DNA of 64,000 nucleotides from Bacteroides oleiciplenus YIT 12058 (GTDB lineage Bacteria > Bacteroidota > Bacteroidia > Bacteroidales > Bacteroidaceae), in NCBI RefSeq assembly GCF_000315485.1, contig NZ_JH992941.1, forward strand, positions 1 through 64,000. The letters run 5' to 3'. The notes beneath the pieces were generated by a model. That model did no database searches, was not told where the DNA came from, and was given only the letters and a program-made list of their open reading frames with translations. How positions within the stretch are numbered: the first letter of the stretch is position 1; every line of letters starts with the position of its first letter. Made by a program: the position numbers and the translations under genes. This document shows positions 34,841 through 43,881 of this stretch, piece by piece.

Positions 34841-36904
34841 TTATGCTGCCACTTTTCTTAATTCACGTAGCTTTCTGCTGACAGCTTCGCAGAGAACTCG
34901 TGCCATTGTCACTTCTACTGCATTCCCTATGAACTTCTTCTGGTCCGCTTGTGTACCGATTAACTTGTAATCTTCTGGGAACCCCATGATTCGCTTCAGT
35001 TCGACTATCTTTAACATCCGCATCAGTACGTCTGTTATCTGATAGATGGCCATGAACTCCTTTATCTTTTTAGTCATTGGGCTATCCGTTTCGTACACCT
35101 CAATATATATGTTTCCATATGGGTCAATCACCAAGAAATCAGGTGGTGTATTGAGGCTGATAATCGTGTTCAAGCTCACGATGCTTGGCGGACGTTTATC
35201 CATTCGGGCAATAAGGGTGAAACATGGATCATTAACCGAACTACCCGAAGAAGTAAACTGCGGGTTCATTAGGTAGTGCCACTTCCGATTAGCGGTGATT
35301 ACTGGAGCAGGTTCTTCAACATGGCTACCAATATTTCCAAAGTTAGTGTTCATGACCCACGGACGACAACTAACAAGGTTATATTTCGGGTTAGAAGTCA
35401 ATGCACTTAAAGGTCGGTTCATTCCTGCGGGTCTACTCTGCCCAAACTGCTGATCCATAAATTGGCAGGAAACAAGACGCTGTTTGGGATTAGCCAGTAT
35501 AGCCGGTGCAGGATTATTTATATCTGAATGTTGCCCACCACCAGAATAGTAATTCATAAAGAATGGACTGACAAGTGATAATCTATCCTTGGTTAATAAT
35601 GTCGGGCATGGAGCTTCTATATCCTTCCCTGCATCGTTGAAATTATACGAGCAAAGAAACTTCGGATTCACGTAATTAAACCTGTCTTTCGTTGGCACTG
35701 TTGGGCATGGCTTATCTACCTGACTCACATTGTCACCATTCCCGTAATATGCAGCGAGGAACTTTGCATTTACTAAAGAGTGATTATCCTTGCATTTGAT
35801 AGTATGTGCCGGACCATCAACAGGAATATTCTTACTTTCCGGATGTCCACTGAAATACTTAGAGATAAATCGGCAGCCAACTTTTGCAAATCGGTTATTG
35901 GTAGTAAGTACTCCACATGGATCATCCATTGACTTACAAGTATCTTCTGGCCGACAAGTATTATATCTCGAAAGGAAGTTTGCCTGTACCATGCCTAACC
36001 GACCTTGGCAGCTAACTGTTGGACAGGGGGCATCAATTCCAGGAGGAATATGTTTTCCAGTCTTTCCGTTTATGGAGTTATATTTCAGCAGCCATTTATC
36101 TTTACCACCTGCAACAAACTTAATTAGCCCGGCATATATACGTTCAAGCGTCTTTTCGGAAAGAGGTTTCTTTCGAGTGAAGATACTTGTACCTTCATCC
36201 TCAAAGTCCAGCACATCTTTTACAGGTTTCCACTTTAGAAGACTCCCGAACATGTCTTGCTTACCTTCTTTGCAATGGGTAGGTTCAGGAAATACAATTG
36301 GAAGGCCCTGCTTGGCAAAGATGCCGAAAAATCGTTTACGAGAGGTGTAGGCTCCATAGTCAGCAGCATTCAATATGCGGTGTTCGAAGTCATAACCATA
36401 AGATTTCACGCTGCGTGTCCAACGGGTATAATCTTCTCCTTTATGCATGGAAATAGGTTTTCCGTTTTCATCCATTGGTCCCCATGACATAAATTCCTCA
36501 ACGTTTTCAATCTGAATGTAATCAGGGCAAATAGCCTCAATATACCGGAAAAGATGTTCAGCCAGCGTCCGGCTGTCGGCATCCCTTGACTGACCGCCTT
36601 TTGCCTTCGAGAAGTTAGTACACTCCAACGATGCCCAGAGAACTATAAGTGCATCTGGGTATTGCTTCTTGCATTTACCAATATGCGCCACAAGCCCAGA
36701 AAGTTCCAGAGTGCGTATATCTTCTGTGAAGTGTAGTGCATCCGGGTGATTGGCTGCATGGCTGGCGATGGCATTTGCATCGTGGTTAACACAGGCAATT
36801 ACTTTGGCGCATTGTTCTCCGTTTATTTTTGCAGATTCTACGCCGGTAGATGTTCCCCCGGCTCCACAGAATAAGTCAATATATAATAGGTTTATTTCAC
36901 TCAT
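34841..36904 (-). CDS. DNA cytosine-C5 methyltransferase with repeated insert
   Basis: 687 residues. Motif I DLFCGAGGTSTG (10-21), catalytic loop SLECTNFS with Cys95 (Glu replaces the usual Pro before Cys, as in some phage enzymes), IENV (132-135), RKRFFGIF (189-196), and C-terminal motifs IMGFPEDYKL and FIGNAVEVTMARVL. Between them, residues about 289-575, are nine tandem imperfect repeats of 28-37 residues with a core like PCPTVPTKDRF followed by LV---F. This region occupies the target-recognition position and makes the protein far longer than the usual 350-450 residues. Likely protects phage DNA from host restriction. Confidence 0.85.
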   Translation of the reverse strand: MSEINLLYIDLFCGAGGTSTGVESAKINGEQCAKVIACVNHDANAIASHAANHPDALHFTEDIRTLELSGLVAHIGKCKKQYPDALIVLWASLECTNFSKAKGGQSRDADSRTLAEHLFRYIEAICPDYIQIENVEEFMSWGPMDENGKPISMHKGEDYTRWTRSVKSYGYDFEHRILNAADYGAYTSRKRFFGIFAKQGLPIVFPEPTHCKEGKQDMFGSLLKWKPVKDVLDFEDEGTSIFTRKKPLSEKTLERIYAGLIKFVAGGKDKWLLKYNSINGKTGKHIPPGIDAPCPTVSCQGRLGMVQANFLSRYNTCRPEDTCKSMDDPCGVLTTNNRFAKVGCRFISKYFSGHPESKNIPVDGPAHTIKCKDNHSLVNAKFLAAYYGNGDNVSQVDKPCPTVPTKDRFNYVNPKFLCSYNFNDAGKDIEAPCPTLLTKDRLSLVSPFFMNYYSGGGQHSDINNPAPAILANPKQRLVSCQFMDQQFGQSRPAGMNRPLSALTSNPKYNLVSCRPWVMNTNFGNIGSHVEEPAPVITANRKWHYLMNPQFTSSGSSVNDPCFTLIARMDKRPPSIVSLNTIISLNTPPDFLVIDPYGNIYIEVYETDSPMTKKIKEFMAIYQITDVLMRMLKIVELKRIMGFPEDYKLIGTQADQKKFIGNAVEVTMARVLCEAVSRKLRELRKVAA

Positions 36905-37188
36905 TTCTGTTTAGTTTTAAGCAAAACGGTGGCGGCTTCTTGCATTCAATCTTTCTGTATCAAGACTGGAATACGTCCTGCCACAATGACCGCCTAATAC
37001 AGATTGCTACCGTTTGCTATTTATTTTGAGTATTATAAATGCCGGTCTTTCCCGGCTGTCATCCTTTGGTTTTGTGAAAACCTTAACACTGGTGCAGGCA
37101 CACAAGGTATCCTCTTAATGCGGGCAATGACACCGTTTAACCCGCCCCGTTTCTTTCTCATTAAAGTTTTGGCTTCTCATATTAAAGG
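36905..37188. other. Intergenic region with interrupted small frame
   Basis: No convincing gene. On the minus strand an ATG at 37179 opens 21 codons (MRSQNFNEKETGRVKRCHCP...) to a TAA at 37114-37116; the same frame continues for about 35 codons beyond the stop with a further Cys pair, so a small Cys-containing gene may have been broken here. No strong promoter for the methyltransferase was seen. Confidence 0.3.
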
Positions 37189-37455
37189 TTAAAACAAAAA
37201 TACATCCTCCACCGTCAGCGGTTTATTCGTCTTCTGCTCGTACATCCGGGCTTTCAGCCGTTCGCACAAAATGTAGACAAATGATCCGGCATCGGGATTA
37301 TTCATACTGACCAATATGGCAGTCAGCCCCATTGTCTTGGCACCGATTTCGGTAAGTTCACACGGCTTGCCGTAATAGGTCCAATAGTATTGCACTTGCC
37401 CCAGATAACTGTCTTCCACCTGTATTATCAAGGCTTTCGGTTCGCGGTATATCAT
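37189..37455 (-). CDS. Early-region protein, unknown
   Basis: 88 residues, mixed alpha/beta, starting MIYREPKALIIQVEDSYLGQ. No motif recognised. It overlaps the end of the zinc-ribbon gene by 4 bp (ATGA), so it is part of the leftward early operon between the Gam-like gene and the methyltransferase. Confidence 0.6.
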   Translation of the reverse strand: MIYREPKALIIQVEDSYLGQVQYYWTYYGKPCELTEIGAKTMGLTAILVSMNNPDAGSFVYILCERLKARMYEQKTNKPLTVEDVFLF

Positions 37456-37712
37456 GGCTGCACATCCTCCCTGAAATAAGGTTTAACTTCGCCATCAGGC
37501 ACCCATTCCACGGTGACAATCCCTTTCACTTGTCCGGTTCCCCCACATTTTGGACAAGGCATTTTCACCCGTTCATTAATAATATCCGGATCAAGATAAT
37601 ACCCGTTACCCTTGCAATATCCACAAGCATATCCGGTGTAATACCCAACCGTCTCTTTTCCTGTTCCGAATTGGGGTGCCATAATTTGCACCCCGTTCCA
37701 TTTCTCACTCAT
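37452..37712 (-). CDS. Small zinc-finger protein (DnaJ-type CxxCxGxG)
   Basis: 86 residues containing CGYCKGNGY (about 31-39) and CPKCGGTGQ (about 53-61), two halves of a DnaJ-type zinc-binding module. No J domain is present. Such phage proteins may be small chaperone adaptors or nucleic-acid binders. Overlaps its neighbours by 4 bp on each side, so tightly coupled in the early operon. Confidence 0.65.
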   Translation of the reverse strand: MSEKWNGVQIMAPQFGTGKETVGYYTGYACGYCKGNGYYLDPDIINERVKMPCPKCGGTGQVKGIVTVEWVPDGEVKPYFREDVQP

Positions 37713-37915
37713 ACTTTCTTCTCCCTATAAGTCCAACCATTCAACCTGTACACTTCTCGCCGTGCCTCTTCCCGGGTCTGGTACTCGCAGACTTTGGTAC
37801 CGATGGTTGATAGCTTTGGGGGATAGCTGTCGCCTTGACGGTACATGGTTTCGTGATACACCGCCCAGCGCCATCTTAGCGGACGGTAAGTGTACTGCTG
37901 GTGTATCGCTTTCAT
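37709..37915 (-). CDS. Early-region protein, unknown
   Basis: 68 residues from ATG 37915, which lies one base after the Gam-like stop; a longer frame upstream would overlap Gam by over 100 bp and is unlikely. Basic and aromatic (TYRPLRWRWAVYHETMYRQG), ending REEARREVYRLNGWTYREKK. No family recognised. Confidence 0.55.
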   Translation of the reverse strand: MKAIHQQYTYRPLRWRWAVYHETMYRQGDSYPPKLSTIGTKVCEYQTREEARREVYRLNGWTYREKKV

Positions 37916-37916
37916 G

Positions 37917-38441
37917 TCACTGCGCAACTGCATCGCTTTCTTTTTTCGGCTCCACGAAAAAGGACTCTTCCTGCACCACTTGTACGCCAATCTTCGGGAA
38001 CATGCCTGCAACGTCTTCATTGTCACGATCGGCCAGCAGTCCCTGCTTGTCCAGTTCTTCCGATGTGCGGATATACGAAGGGAGAAGTTCTTTGCAAAGG
38101 TTGGTTACCGCCGCCCAGGTGAAGCCCTTCAGGTTCTTCAACTTCGGTGTGCCGGTGCGGAAACCGAACACGCCATGGGCACTCTCTACGCTCTTCTTCT
38201 TAGAGAATAGTTCATCCTTGTTCTCCACCGCATACGCCTGCATCAGGTCGAAAGCCTCGCTCTTCTTTGTCTCCAGTTCCGCCAATTGCTCGGCATACTT
38301 TTCACGGATACGCGTCATCTCAATATCCATCTTTGAGGTAAGGTTCTGTACTTTGGCATCGGCTGCCGCAAAGTCTGCGAATGCCTGTTCTGCCTGTTCG
38401 CGGTTGATGCCGCTGACTACTGTTTTCTTGGTTCTTGCCAT
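37917..38441 (-). CDS. Mu Gam-like DNA end-protecting protein
   Basis: 174 residues. Long N-terminal coiled coil (about 10-75: VQNLTSKMDIEMTRIREKYA) followed by KKKSVESAHGVFGFRTGTPK, the typical Gam-like core, and a C-terminal region resembling Ku-related folds. Gam of Mu binds DNA ends and blocks exonucleases during transposition. It lies in the expected early position downstream of A and B. Confidence 0.85.
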   Translation of the reverse strand: MARTKKTVVSGINREQAEQAFADFAAADAKVQNLTSKMDIEMTRIREKYAEQLAELETKKSEAFDLMQAYAVENKDELFSKKKSVESAHGVFGFRTGTPKLKNLKGFTWAAVTNLCKELLPSYIRTSEELDKQGLLADRDNEDVAGMFPKIGVQVVQEESFFVEPKKESDAVAQ

Positions 38442-38461
38442 AATTCCTTTTAATTTATTGG

Positions 38462-38758
38462 TTAATAATTAATCTTCTCTCTGTTTTCCCTGTTTTGGCG
38501 CTGCTGCATCTCCTTGTACCTTTTCGCTTTCTTCGGTTCTTCCAGCGTTTCCATCTCCCGGTCCAGACGGTCATAGCGCACCAGTTCCGCCCGGTAGGCA
38601 TCCAGCAGACGGTCGTATTCGGCAGGTTTCAGCTTGTCGGTACCGTCCATCAGGCGTTCCTGAAGGTCGCAGATACGGTCGGCACTGGCTTCCAGTTGGC
38701 TGGCAAGTTCCTGACGGCGGTCGGGAACCTCTGTAATAGTGCGGATATAGTCTCTCAT
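38462..38758 (-). CDS. Small coiled-coil early protein
   Basis: 98 residues from ATG 38758, chosen over an upstream ATG because a clear AAGGAGG stands 7 nt before it, a rare strong Shine-Dalgarno for this genome type. The sequence is almost entirely charged helix (QLEASADRICDLQERLMDG, YDRLDREMETLEEPKKAK). Located between the HTH gene and the Gam-like gene; function unknown. Confidence 0.6.
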   Translation of the reverse strand: MRDYIRTITEVPDRRQELASQLEASADRICDLQERLMDGTDKLKPAEYDRLLDAYRAELVRYDRLDREMETLEEPKKAKRYKEMQQRQNRENREKINY

Positions 38759-38772
38759 GATGATACCTCCTT

Positions 38773-39360
38773 TCATTTCAGATTACGGAAGTTCTGCACC
38801 TTCGGACTGCTTTCAAGTTCGCTCTTGCTGTAATACACCCGCCCCGCCTTGCGATAGCCGGTAATAAATCCCTTGCGCCGCCAGGAGTTCAGCGTCTCAC
38901 GGCTGCAACCGACCCATTTTGCAGTCTCTTCCTGGCTGATGAAGTCCGCCCGGTTCGTGTCCGGTTTCTTCTGGTATTCGGCACGCTGGCGGCGTTCCTT
39001 GCAAAGCTCGTCCACAATCCCCTCCAGCAGGTTCATCCGCCGCATCAATGCCCGATATTCCTGATAAGACACCGTTTGCCGTTCCTTCTTCTGTACGGGC
39101 GCCAGTTCTACCGGGTATTTGTCCGCATCCGGTATCAAATCCTTCAATTCCATTCCGCCTGCGGCATAGCGTGCGGCATCACGCAGGGCATAGAAGTACT
39201 GTTCGTCCTTCTTCTCCTCTCCCACCGATAATACGAACTCTTTGAAGAGTTGCGTTTCCGTGCGTCTCTTCTCCAGTACTTCCGCCTGGGCCACACTGAT
39301 CCGGTCGCCCTTCTTGCGGAGAATGGTTGCGGCACGGTTGATTTCTTCTTGTTTTCTCAT
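38773..39360 (-). CDS. HTH protein of early region
   Basis: 195 residues from ATG 39360, 8 bp after the GemA-like stop; a GTG at 39393 is possible but overlaps that gene. The C-terminal part (about 140-185) is a MerR/excisionase-like helix-turn-helix: ISQEETAKWVGCSRETLNSW followed by GFITGYRKAGRVYY. The N-terminal part is helical and charged. Probably a DNA-binding regulator or accessory factor for phage replication. Confidence 0.65.
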   Translation of the reverse strand: MRKQEEINRAATILRKKGDRISVAQAEVLEKRRTETQLFKEFVLSVGEEKKDEQYFYALRDAARYAAGGMELKDLIPDADKYPVELAPVQKKERQTVSYQEYRALMRRMNLLEGIVDELCKERRQRAEYQKKPDTNRADFISQEETAKWVGCSRETLNSWRRKGFITGYRKAGRVYYSKSELESSPKVQNFRNLK

Positions 39361-39367
39361 GATCTGA

Positions 39368-39832
39368 TTATTTTTTTGTTTTTCGTTCTTCACGTCTCAT
39401 AAATGCCTCCAGTTGCTTCTTCGTTTCCTGTAGCTCCCAGAGCGCCATCCGCGTCACGTCCTTGCGGGCCTTGGTATATTTCCGTGCCCAGACGTTGAGT
39501 TTCGCCACGTTCATCTGGTATTCCTCTTCATTGTCACTGGTGAAGCCCTGATTCAACTGAGGTATCAGGAACGAGAGGCGGTAGATATCGCGGAATACCA
39601 TTTGCGCTTCCCTGCGTTGCATCTCCCTGGCTTTGTCATCCATCGGGTTCAACTTCTCCAGCAACTGCTGTGCTTCCCGTAGCGTCAAATCCTTACTGCT
39701 CTGTGTCCGTCCACCGGTGAAAGAATAGATGCAGTCATGGCGGGCTTCATCATTCATGCGGAGCGTCCGGAACGTGGCATGCAGGGCTTTCATTTGCCCC
39801 GGCGTAATGAGTTTATCCTTGATTGTCTTCAT
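39368..39832 (-). CDS. GemA-like (gp16/DUF1018) protein
   Basis: 154 residues. ITPGQMKALHATFRTLRM and HDCIYSFTGGRTQSSKDLTL followed by REAQQLLEKLN match the GemA/DUF1018 pattern (short helices, tgkrS-dLt element). GemA of Mu influences host gene expression and supercoiling. The C-terminus adds a charged helix. Position between ATPase genes and Gam fits Mu-like early regions. Confidence 0.7.
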   Translation of the reverse strand: MKTIKDKLITPGQMKALHATFRTLRMNDEARHDCIYSFTGGRTQSSKDLTLREAQQLLEKLNPMDDKAREMQRREAQMVFRDIYRLSFLIPQLNQGFTSDNEEEYQMNVAKLNVWARKYTKARKDVTRMALWELQETKKQLEAFMRREERKTKK

Positions 39833-39855
39833 CGCTAATCACTTATCACTAACCA

Positions 39856-40515
39856 TTAATCATCGTATTCCTCTCCACGGCACTTCGCCGCCTCTTTCGG
39901 CCAGATATCATAGTATCCCTTCGGTCCGATAAACCGTCCCTTGGAGAACGCCCGATACCCCTCAACGTATATCTTCAGCGAAGCATCAAACGCTACTTTC
40001 TTCGCACTACGCCCGTCCGGATTCTTACCGCTGGCATGACTGATGAAGATAAGCAACTTGTTGCGGTGCTGTTCCTTGAACCTGATATACTGTGCATAGG
40101 TCATCTGCGTATATTGGAAACTGTCTATCACGACGAAATCGGGAGCTTTCTGACGTTTCAGGCGAAGGCTTAACTGATCCAGCGGTTCCGCATCCAGCAG
40201 CAGGAAGCGGCGGTTCACTTCCTGCATGTTGAAGCGCTTCAACGTGTTCTGCATCGTCAGGCAGGCACCCTCTTCCAGACTGTCATAGGCCACGCGCCCG
40301 AAACGGCACAACTCCTTGCAAAGCTGCATCACGAAAGAGGTTTTCCCGTTCCCTGTGTTACCCCATACCATCCACACACCCCGGCGTTCCGGTGTGCCGA
40401 AAGCTTCCTGCCAGGCACCTTCGAAAGCCAGCGTCTCGAACTTCATACTCAACAGTTCCCGCACCCCTTTAGCGTTGCGCTGGAAAGTCTTTGCATCATT
40501 CACTGTCTCGCTCAT
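39856..40515 (-). CDS. RecA-fold ATPase, early region
   Basis: 219 residues. Walker A GNTGNGKTS (about 51-59) and Walker B-like DFVVIDSFQ (about 127-135), then LLIFISHASG, fit a RecA/DnaB-type ATPase without a full helicase architecture. It is coupled to the B-like gene by a 4-bp overlap. A role in phage DNA replication or in assisting transposition-target choice is likely, but the partner is unknown. Confidence 0.75.
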   Translation of the reverse strand: MSETVNDAKTFQRNAKGVRELLSMKFETLAFEGAWQEAFGTPERRGVWMVWGNTGNGKTSFVMQLCKELCRFGRVAYDSLEEGACLTMQNTLKRFNMQEVNRRFLLLDAEPLDQLSLRLKRQKAPDFVVIDSFQYTQMTYAQYIRFKEQHRNKLLIFISHASGKNPDGRSAKKVAFDASLKIYVEGYRAFSKGRFIGPKGYYDIWPKEAAKCRGEEYDD

Positions 40516-41405
40516 GCCTGTTCTCCTTTCATCCTCTTGGCTTCCAGAATACGCTTGCAGGCATGCACCACGCGCTTCACACGGCGAAGGTCGTACTCGC
40601 CCTGTGCCGCTTCGCGCTGCACCCGCTTTATTTCCGCCATGTCCGTCAGTCCGTTTGCCTGGCAGATGGCATATACATCCTGTTCGGTAGCTACATTCAC
40701 GTCGAAGAACTTACGGCCGATACGGCTGTTAATCTCTTTATAACCCTTCTTATTGTAGCGAAGGCCATTCTCTACACGGCGTTTGATATAATCGGTAGAG
40801 AGGAACACGATGCCTGCCTTATTCTCCAGACGATTATAAATGCTGATGAAGTAGCTGAACACACTGTCCGTCAGCTTGTCGCCTTCATCAAAGATGATGA
40901 GCGGGTTCTGAAGGAAGGCAATCATAGAAATGGCATATTCCAGAATATCCCGCAGGTTCGTCCCGTCCACAGGAGCGCCCACCTGCTTGGCGATTTCGCG
41001 CACGAAGTCACTCTTCTTCATATCCTCCGAGCAAAGGATATAGAACACGTTCCGATGCGTGCGGCGGTATTCGATAGCAGCGGTGGTCTTACCACAACCA
41101 GCATCGCCCACCACCCAAGTGGTGTTTTTGTAAGCCTGTGCGTCCGTCATGGCGAAGGTGATACGATTGAAAGCATCGCTCTCGGTCAGCGTCCAGCGTT
41201 CCAGACTGTAGCCGATTTGTGCGGCTATACGGCTGAACATATCGTCACTGATACTGGTATACTTGGAGTTACATATCTGCGAAACTGTGGCAGCACTAAC
41301 ACCGTTCAGGCTCTCGCTGGCGCGGTTCTGCGAAGGGTAGTTGCTGCAATACTCCATCAGTGCATCACGAATGGCATCCTTGTCTTGTTTACTTAGTTCT
41401 TTCAT
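40512..41405 (-). CDS. MuB-like AAA ATPase (target selection)
   Basis: 297 residues. An N-terminal helix-turn-helix (about 30-60, LNGVSAATVSQICN) precedes an AAA ATPase: Walker A GDAGCGKT (100-107) and Walker B LIIFDEGD (about 165-172). In Mu, protein B binds ATP and DNA, recruits target DNA to the transpososome and enforces target immunity. It lies directly downstream of the transposase, the canonical arrangement. Confidence 0.9.
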   Translation of the reverse strand: MKELSKQDKDAIRDALMEYCSNYPSQNRASESLNGVSAATVSQICNSKYTSISDDMFSRIAAQIGYSLERWTLTESDAFNRITFAMTDAQAYKNTTWVVGDAGCGKTTAAIEYRRTHRNVFYILCSEDMKKSDFVREIAKQVGAPVDGTNLRDILEYAISMIAFLQNPLIIFDEGDKLTDSVFSYFISIYNRLENKAGIVFLSTDYIKRRVENGLRYNKKGYKEINSRIGRKFFDVNVATEQDVYAICQANGLTDMAEIKRVQREAAQGEYDLRRVKRVVHACKRILEAKRMKGEQA

Positions 41406-41441
41406 TATTTGAAGGGTATTTAATTGATTATTGAATACTGG

Positions 41442-43565
41442 TTAATTGGTGCCGAAGAAGGATTGATACATCTCCACATCGGTCATGCCGGAAGTCTGTT
41501 TGGTATATTCGCCAACAGAAGCAAGTCCGGCAGGCTCTTCTTCCGGTTCGTCCCTGTAGGTTCCCGGTCCCACACCTTCGGGGTACTGCACCGGAGCGGC
41601 CAGTTCTTCATTGGCATATTCTTCACGTTGACGCTCCATGCTTTTCTGGGATTCACCCACCGGAATAGGCATCACAAGTTTCATATAGGCTTCGTTCATG
41701 CACTCTTCGAGTAGAAGCTCTTCACAGGCGATGTAATGTCCAACGAGGGCACGCTTGTTGGCATGTATCTGGGCGAAAAGTCGGGTACTTTCTTCTTCCG
41801 TACGGTCTGCCGTGGCGCGATGGATGACAACCTTCGGCGTGGCGGTGGCAGCATATTTCAATGCACCTTTGGCGCCCACTTCCCACAGTTCCACGGCAGT
41901 CATATCTTGGGGGTCGTAACGGTAACGGAAACTGTTGCCGATGTTCTGCATGTGGAAGTTCATGTCTACCAGCCCGTCTTCACCGTATACCATGTAGCGG
42001 TATTCCTGCTTGTTACGCTCGAAGATGAAGCCGTGCTTGTTATACTTCACGCTATCCTTGCTCAGGAGCATGAAGAGTTCCTGCACCCCGAAGTCGTCCA
42101 ACGGTTCGGCTTTCGGACTGCTGAGTGTGGTGTACATCTCCATACGGGTCATGCCTGTTTCAGAAGTGGGGTGCAGCATCTCGTTCCATTCCCGGCGACA
42201 CGCCAGGTATTGTTCCTTCATTTCTTCCAAGGTGGGAAGCTGGGCGATGTTCTTCATTATCAGGTCCACGTTCACGTGGCTGTTCTCCTTGGTTGCGGTG
42301 ATGTTCTGCCCGGTGTAGTTATAGAGCTTGTGCATCACCTGCATCTGGAAGCGTCCGAAAGCGCTTTCAATGGTTTTAGACTGGCCGTTGTGCGGCATGG
42401 TAGTCTTGTGCAGGTGGCAGATTCTCTTAAAGAAGTATTGCGCTTCCGGCTTCTTATGCCCGCCTTGGTTATCGGTCACAATCTCGTAAGGTTTCACCTT
42501 CCATGTTTCCAGTGCCATACGGTAGGCATTATACTGGGTGAGGAAGTTTTCAACGCCGAAAGAATATCCCAGAAAGACTTCCGTACAAGCATCCATCACT
42601 TCATACACGTCGATGGTACGCGCCACCATGCGTTTCTGTTTCTTATCGTAATCCTTGTAATAGAGATTCAACTTCGTTCCGTCACCATACCACAACGTGT
42701 TCGGCATATCCGGAAGCTTGGTGTCGAACTGGGGCATAAACTCGTTTTTGAAGGCAATCTCACCTTGAACAACGCCATACCACCACAGTTTGATACTGGT
42801 CTTATACAGATAATTAATGACTGTCTGAGGAGATGCGATTGGTTTCAGTTTATCCTCTTCGCAGGTAGCACGTTCGTTCCGTTCAGCTACAATCTCATTA
42901 AATTTATCGAATATCTGCTGGTCGGTATATACCGGGAACTTGCTCCGTTTGAGTTTCAACAACAAACGACCTTCCTTCGGCCCAACCTTGCGGGCGGACT
43001 GGTTACCGGCATTGCCATTGATAAGCACCTGGTACCCGTATTTCTTGTAAGCGGCATACTTCTCCATCAGGCGGGCTTTCGGAAGCGTGTGTTGATACCG
43101 TTCACGCAGGCTTTCGCACAAGGCTATGACTTTTTTGCGTATCTCCTTGTTGTCTTGAAAGCCACATTTACCTTGCGAATCACGCATGCTCACCTCCAGT
43201 GCCATCATGGCATTCAATACCTTGGCGTTCAATACGTATTCCGCCTGGCGGTCCAGAGAAATCTTCGGAGTATATCTTTTGTAGAAATCAACAGCTTTGC
43301 TGTCGCTTTTTAATCGGCTGTCCATAGGTACTACTTGGTGTTTTTTAATCTTGTCTTTAGCCTTGGGATTCTTAGTGTCATAGTTATTGCGAATAGGTTC
43401 CGGCAACTTCTCGTAAATAATCAATGCTTCCCGGCTCCTACATCCACGCCTTGCAACGACAAATTTCCCATTGTTGACATATTTGTCATAAGTAGCCGGA
43501 CTGACGATTCCGCCAAGAACCAACTCATTACGTGTCACACACAGTGTCTTTCCAAACATTTCCAT
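41442..43565 (-). CDS. MuA-like DDE transposase
   Basis: 707 residues. N-terminal HTH and DNA-binding region (about 1-130), then an integrase-type core with catalytic Asp295 (WYGDGTK), Asp365 (VTDNQGG) and Glu400 (SKTIESAFG), followed by a beta-barrel domain and a C-terminal tail that may contact the B protein. All three catalytic residues are present, so the element may be active. The gene is preceded by a C/G hairpin in its leader. It catalyses insertion and replicative transposition of the phage genome. Confidence 0.93.
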   Translation of the reverse strand: MEMFGKTLCVTRNELVLGGIVSPATYDKYVNNGKFVVARRGCRSREALIIYEKLPEPIRNNYDTKNPKAKDKIKKHQVVPMDSRLKSDSKAVDFYKRYTPKISLDRQAEYVLNAKVLNAMMALEVSMRDSQGKCGFQDNKEIRKKVIALCESLRERYQHTLPKARLMEKYAAYKKYGYQVLINGNAGNQSARKVGPKEGRLLLKLKRSKFPVYTDQQIFDKFNEIVAERNERATCEEDKLKPIASPQTVINYLYKTSIKLWWYGVVQGEIAFKNEFMPQFDTKLPDMPNTLWYGDGTKLNLYYKDYDKKQKRMVARTIDVYEVMDACTEVFLGYSFGVENFLTQYNAYRMALETWKVKPYEIVTDNQGGHKKPEAQYFFKRICHLHKTTMPHNGQSKTIESAFGRFQMQVMHKLYNYTGQNITATKENSHVNVDLIMKNIAQLPTLEEMKEQYLACRREWNEMLHPTSETGMTRMEMYTTLSSPKAEPLDDFGVQELFMLLSKDSVKYNKHGFIFERNKQEYRYMVYGEDGLVDMNFHMQNIGNSFRYRYDPQDMTAVELWEVGAKGALKYAATATPKVVIHRATADRTEEESTRLFAQIHANKRALVGHYIACEELLLEECMNEAYMKLVMPIPVGESQKSMERQREEYANEELAAPVQYPEGVGPGTYRDEPEEEPAGLASVGEYTKQTSGMTDVEMYQSFFGTN

Positions 43566-43597
43566 AATCAGAAACTTTATTTATCAATTTGTGCAAG

Positions 43598-43616
43598 CCC
43601 CGGCATCAAACCGGGG
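43598..43616. other. Hairpin in transposase leader
   Basis: CCCCGG (43598-43603) pairs with CCGGGG (43611-43616) about 35 bp upstream of the transposase ATG. It has no T tract on the minus strand, so it may modulate mRNA stability or translation instead of terminating. Confidence 0.5.
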
Positions 43617-43682
43617 AGCCAGCCACTTCCTTTTCCAAGAGCTAATTTATATTAGGAAGTTCCAGACCTGCTATCGCAACTT

Positions 43683-43868
43683 CTACACTGCTTCCGTGTC
43701 TTTCTTATCCGGTGTAAACATGGATATCGCCACCACGCATGCCAACACTACAATCACAAACGCACTGCGTGTATCCGCATCCGTAGCGTCCACGTTACTT
43801 CCCAGCCAAAGCCCGTAAATCAGACCTACGACAATGGCTATTTTCTGAATTCGTCTCCAAGTTTTCAT
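43683..43868 (-). CDS. Small early membrane protein
   Basis: 61 residues with two hydrophobic segments (IVVGLIYGLWLGS, about 12-24; AFVIVVLACVVAISMF, about 36-51) and a charged C-terminus (TPDKKDTEAV). Located between the small early genes and the transposase. No family recognised. Confidence 0.6.
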   Translation of the reverse strand: MKTWRRIQKIAIVVGLIYGLWLGSNVDATDADTRSAFVIVVLACVVAISMFTPDKKDTEAV

Positions 43869-43881
43869 ATTTGTTTTTAGT

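Noticed and set aside
33214..36904. Complete type II restriction-modification system
   Set aside because: The nuclease-like protein lacks a canonical PD-(D/E)xK lysine and is separated from the methyltransferase by two genes; pairing is not established.
41736..43313. 525-codon open frame on the plus strand
   Set aside because: Mirror frame of the transposase gene; His/Val-rich with no domain, no promoter.
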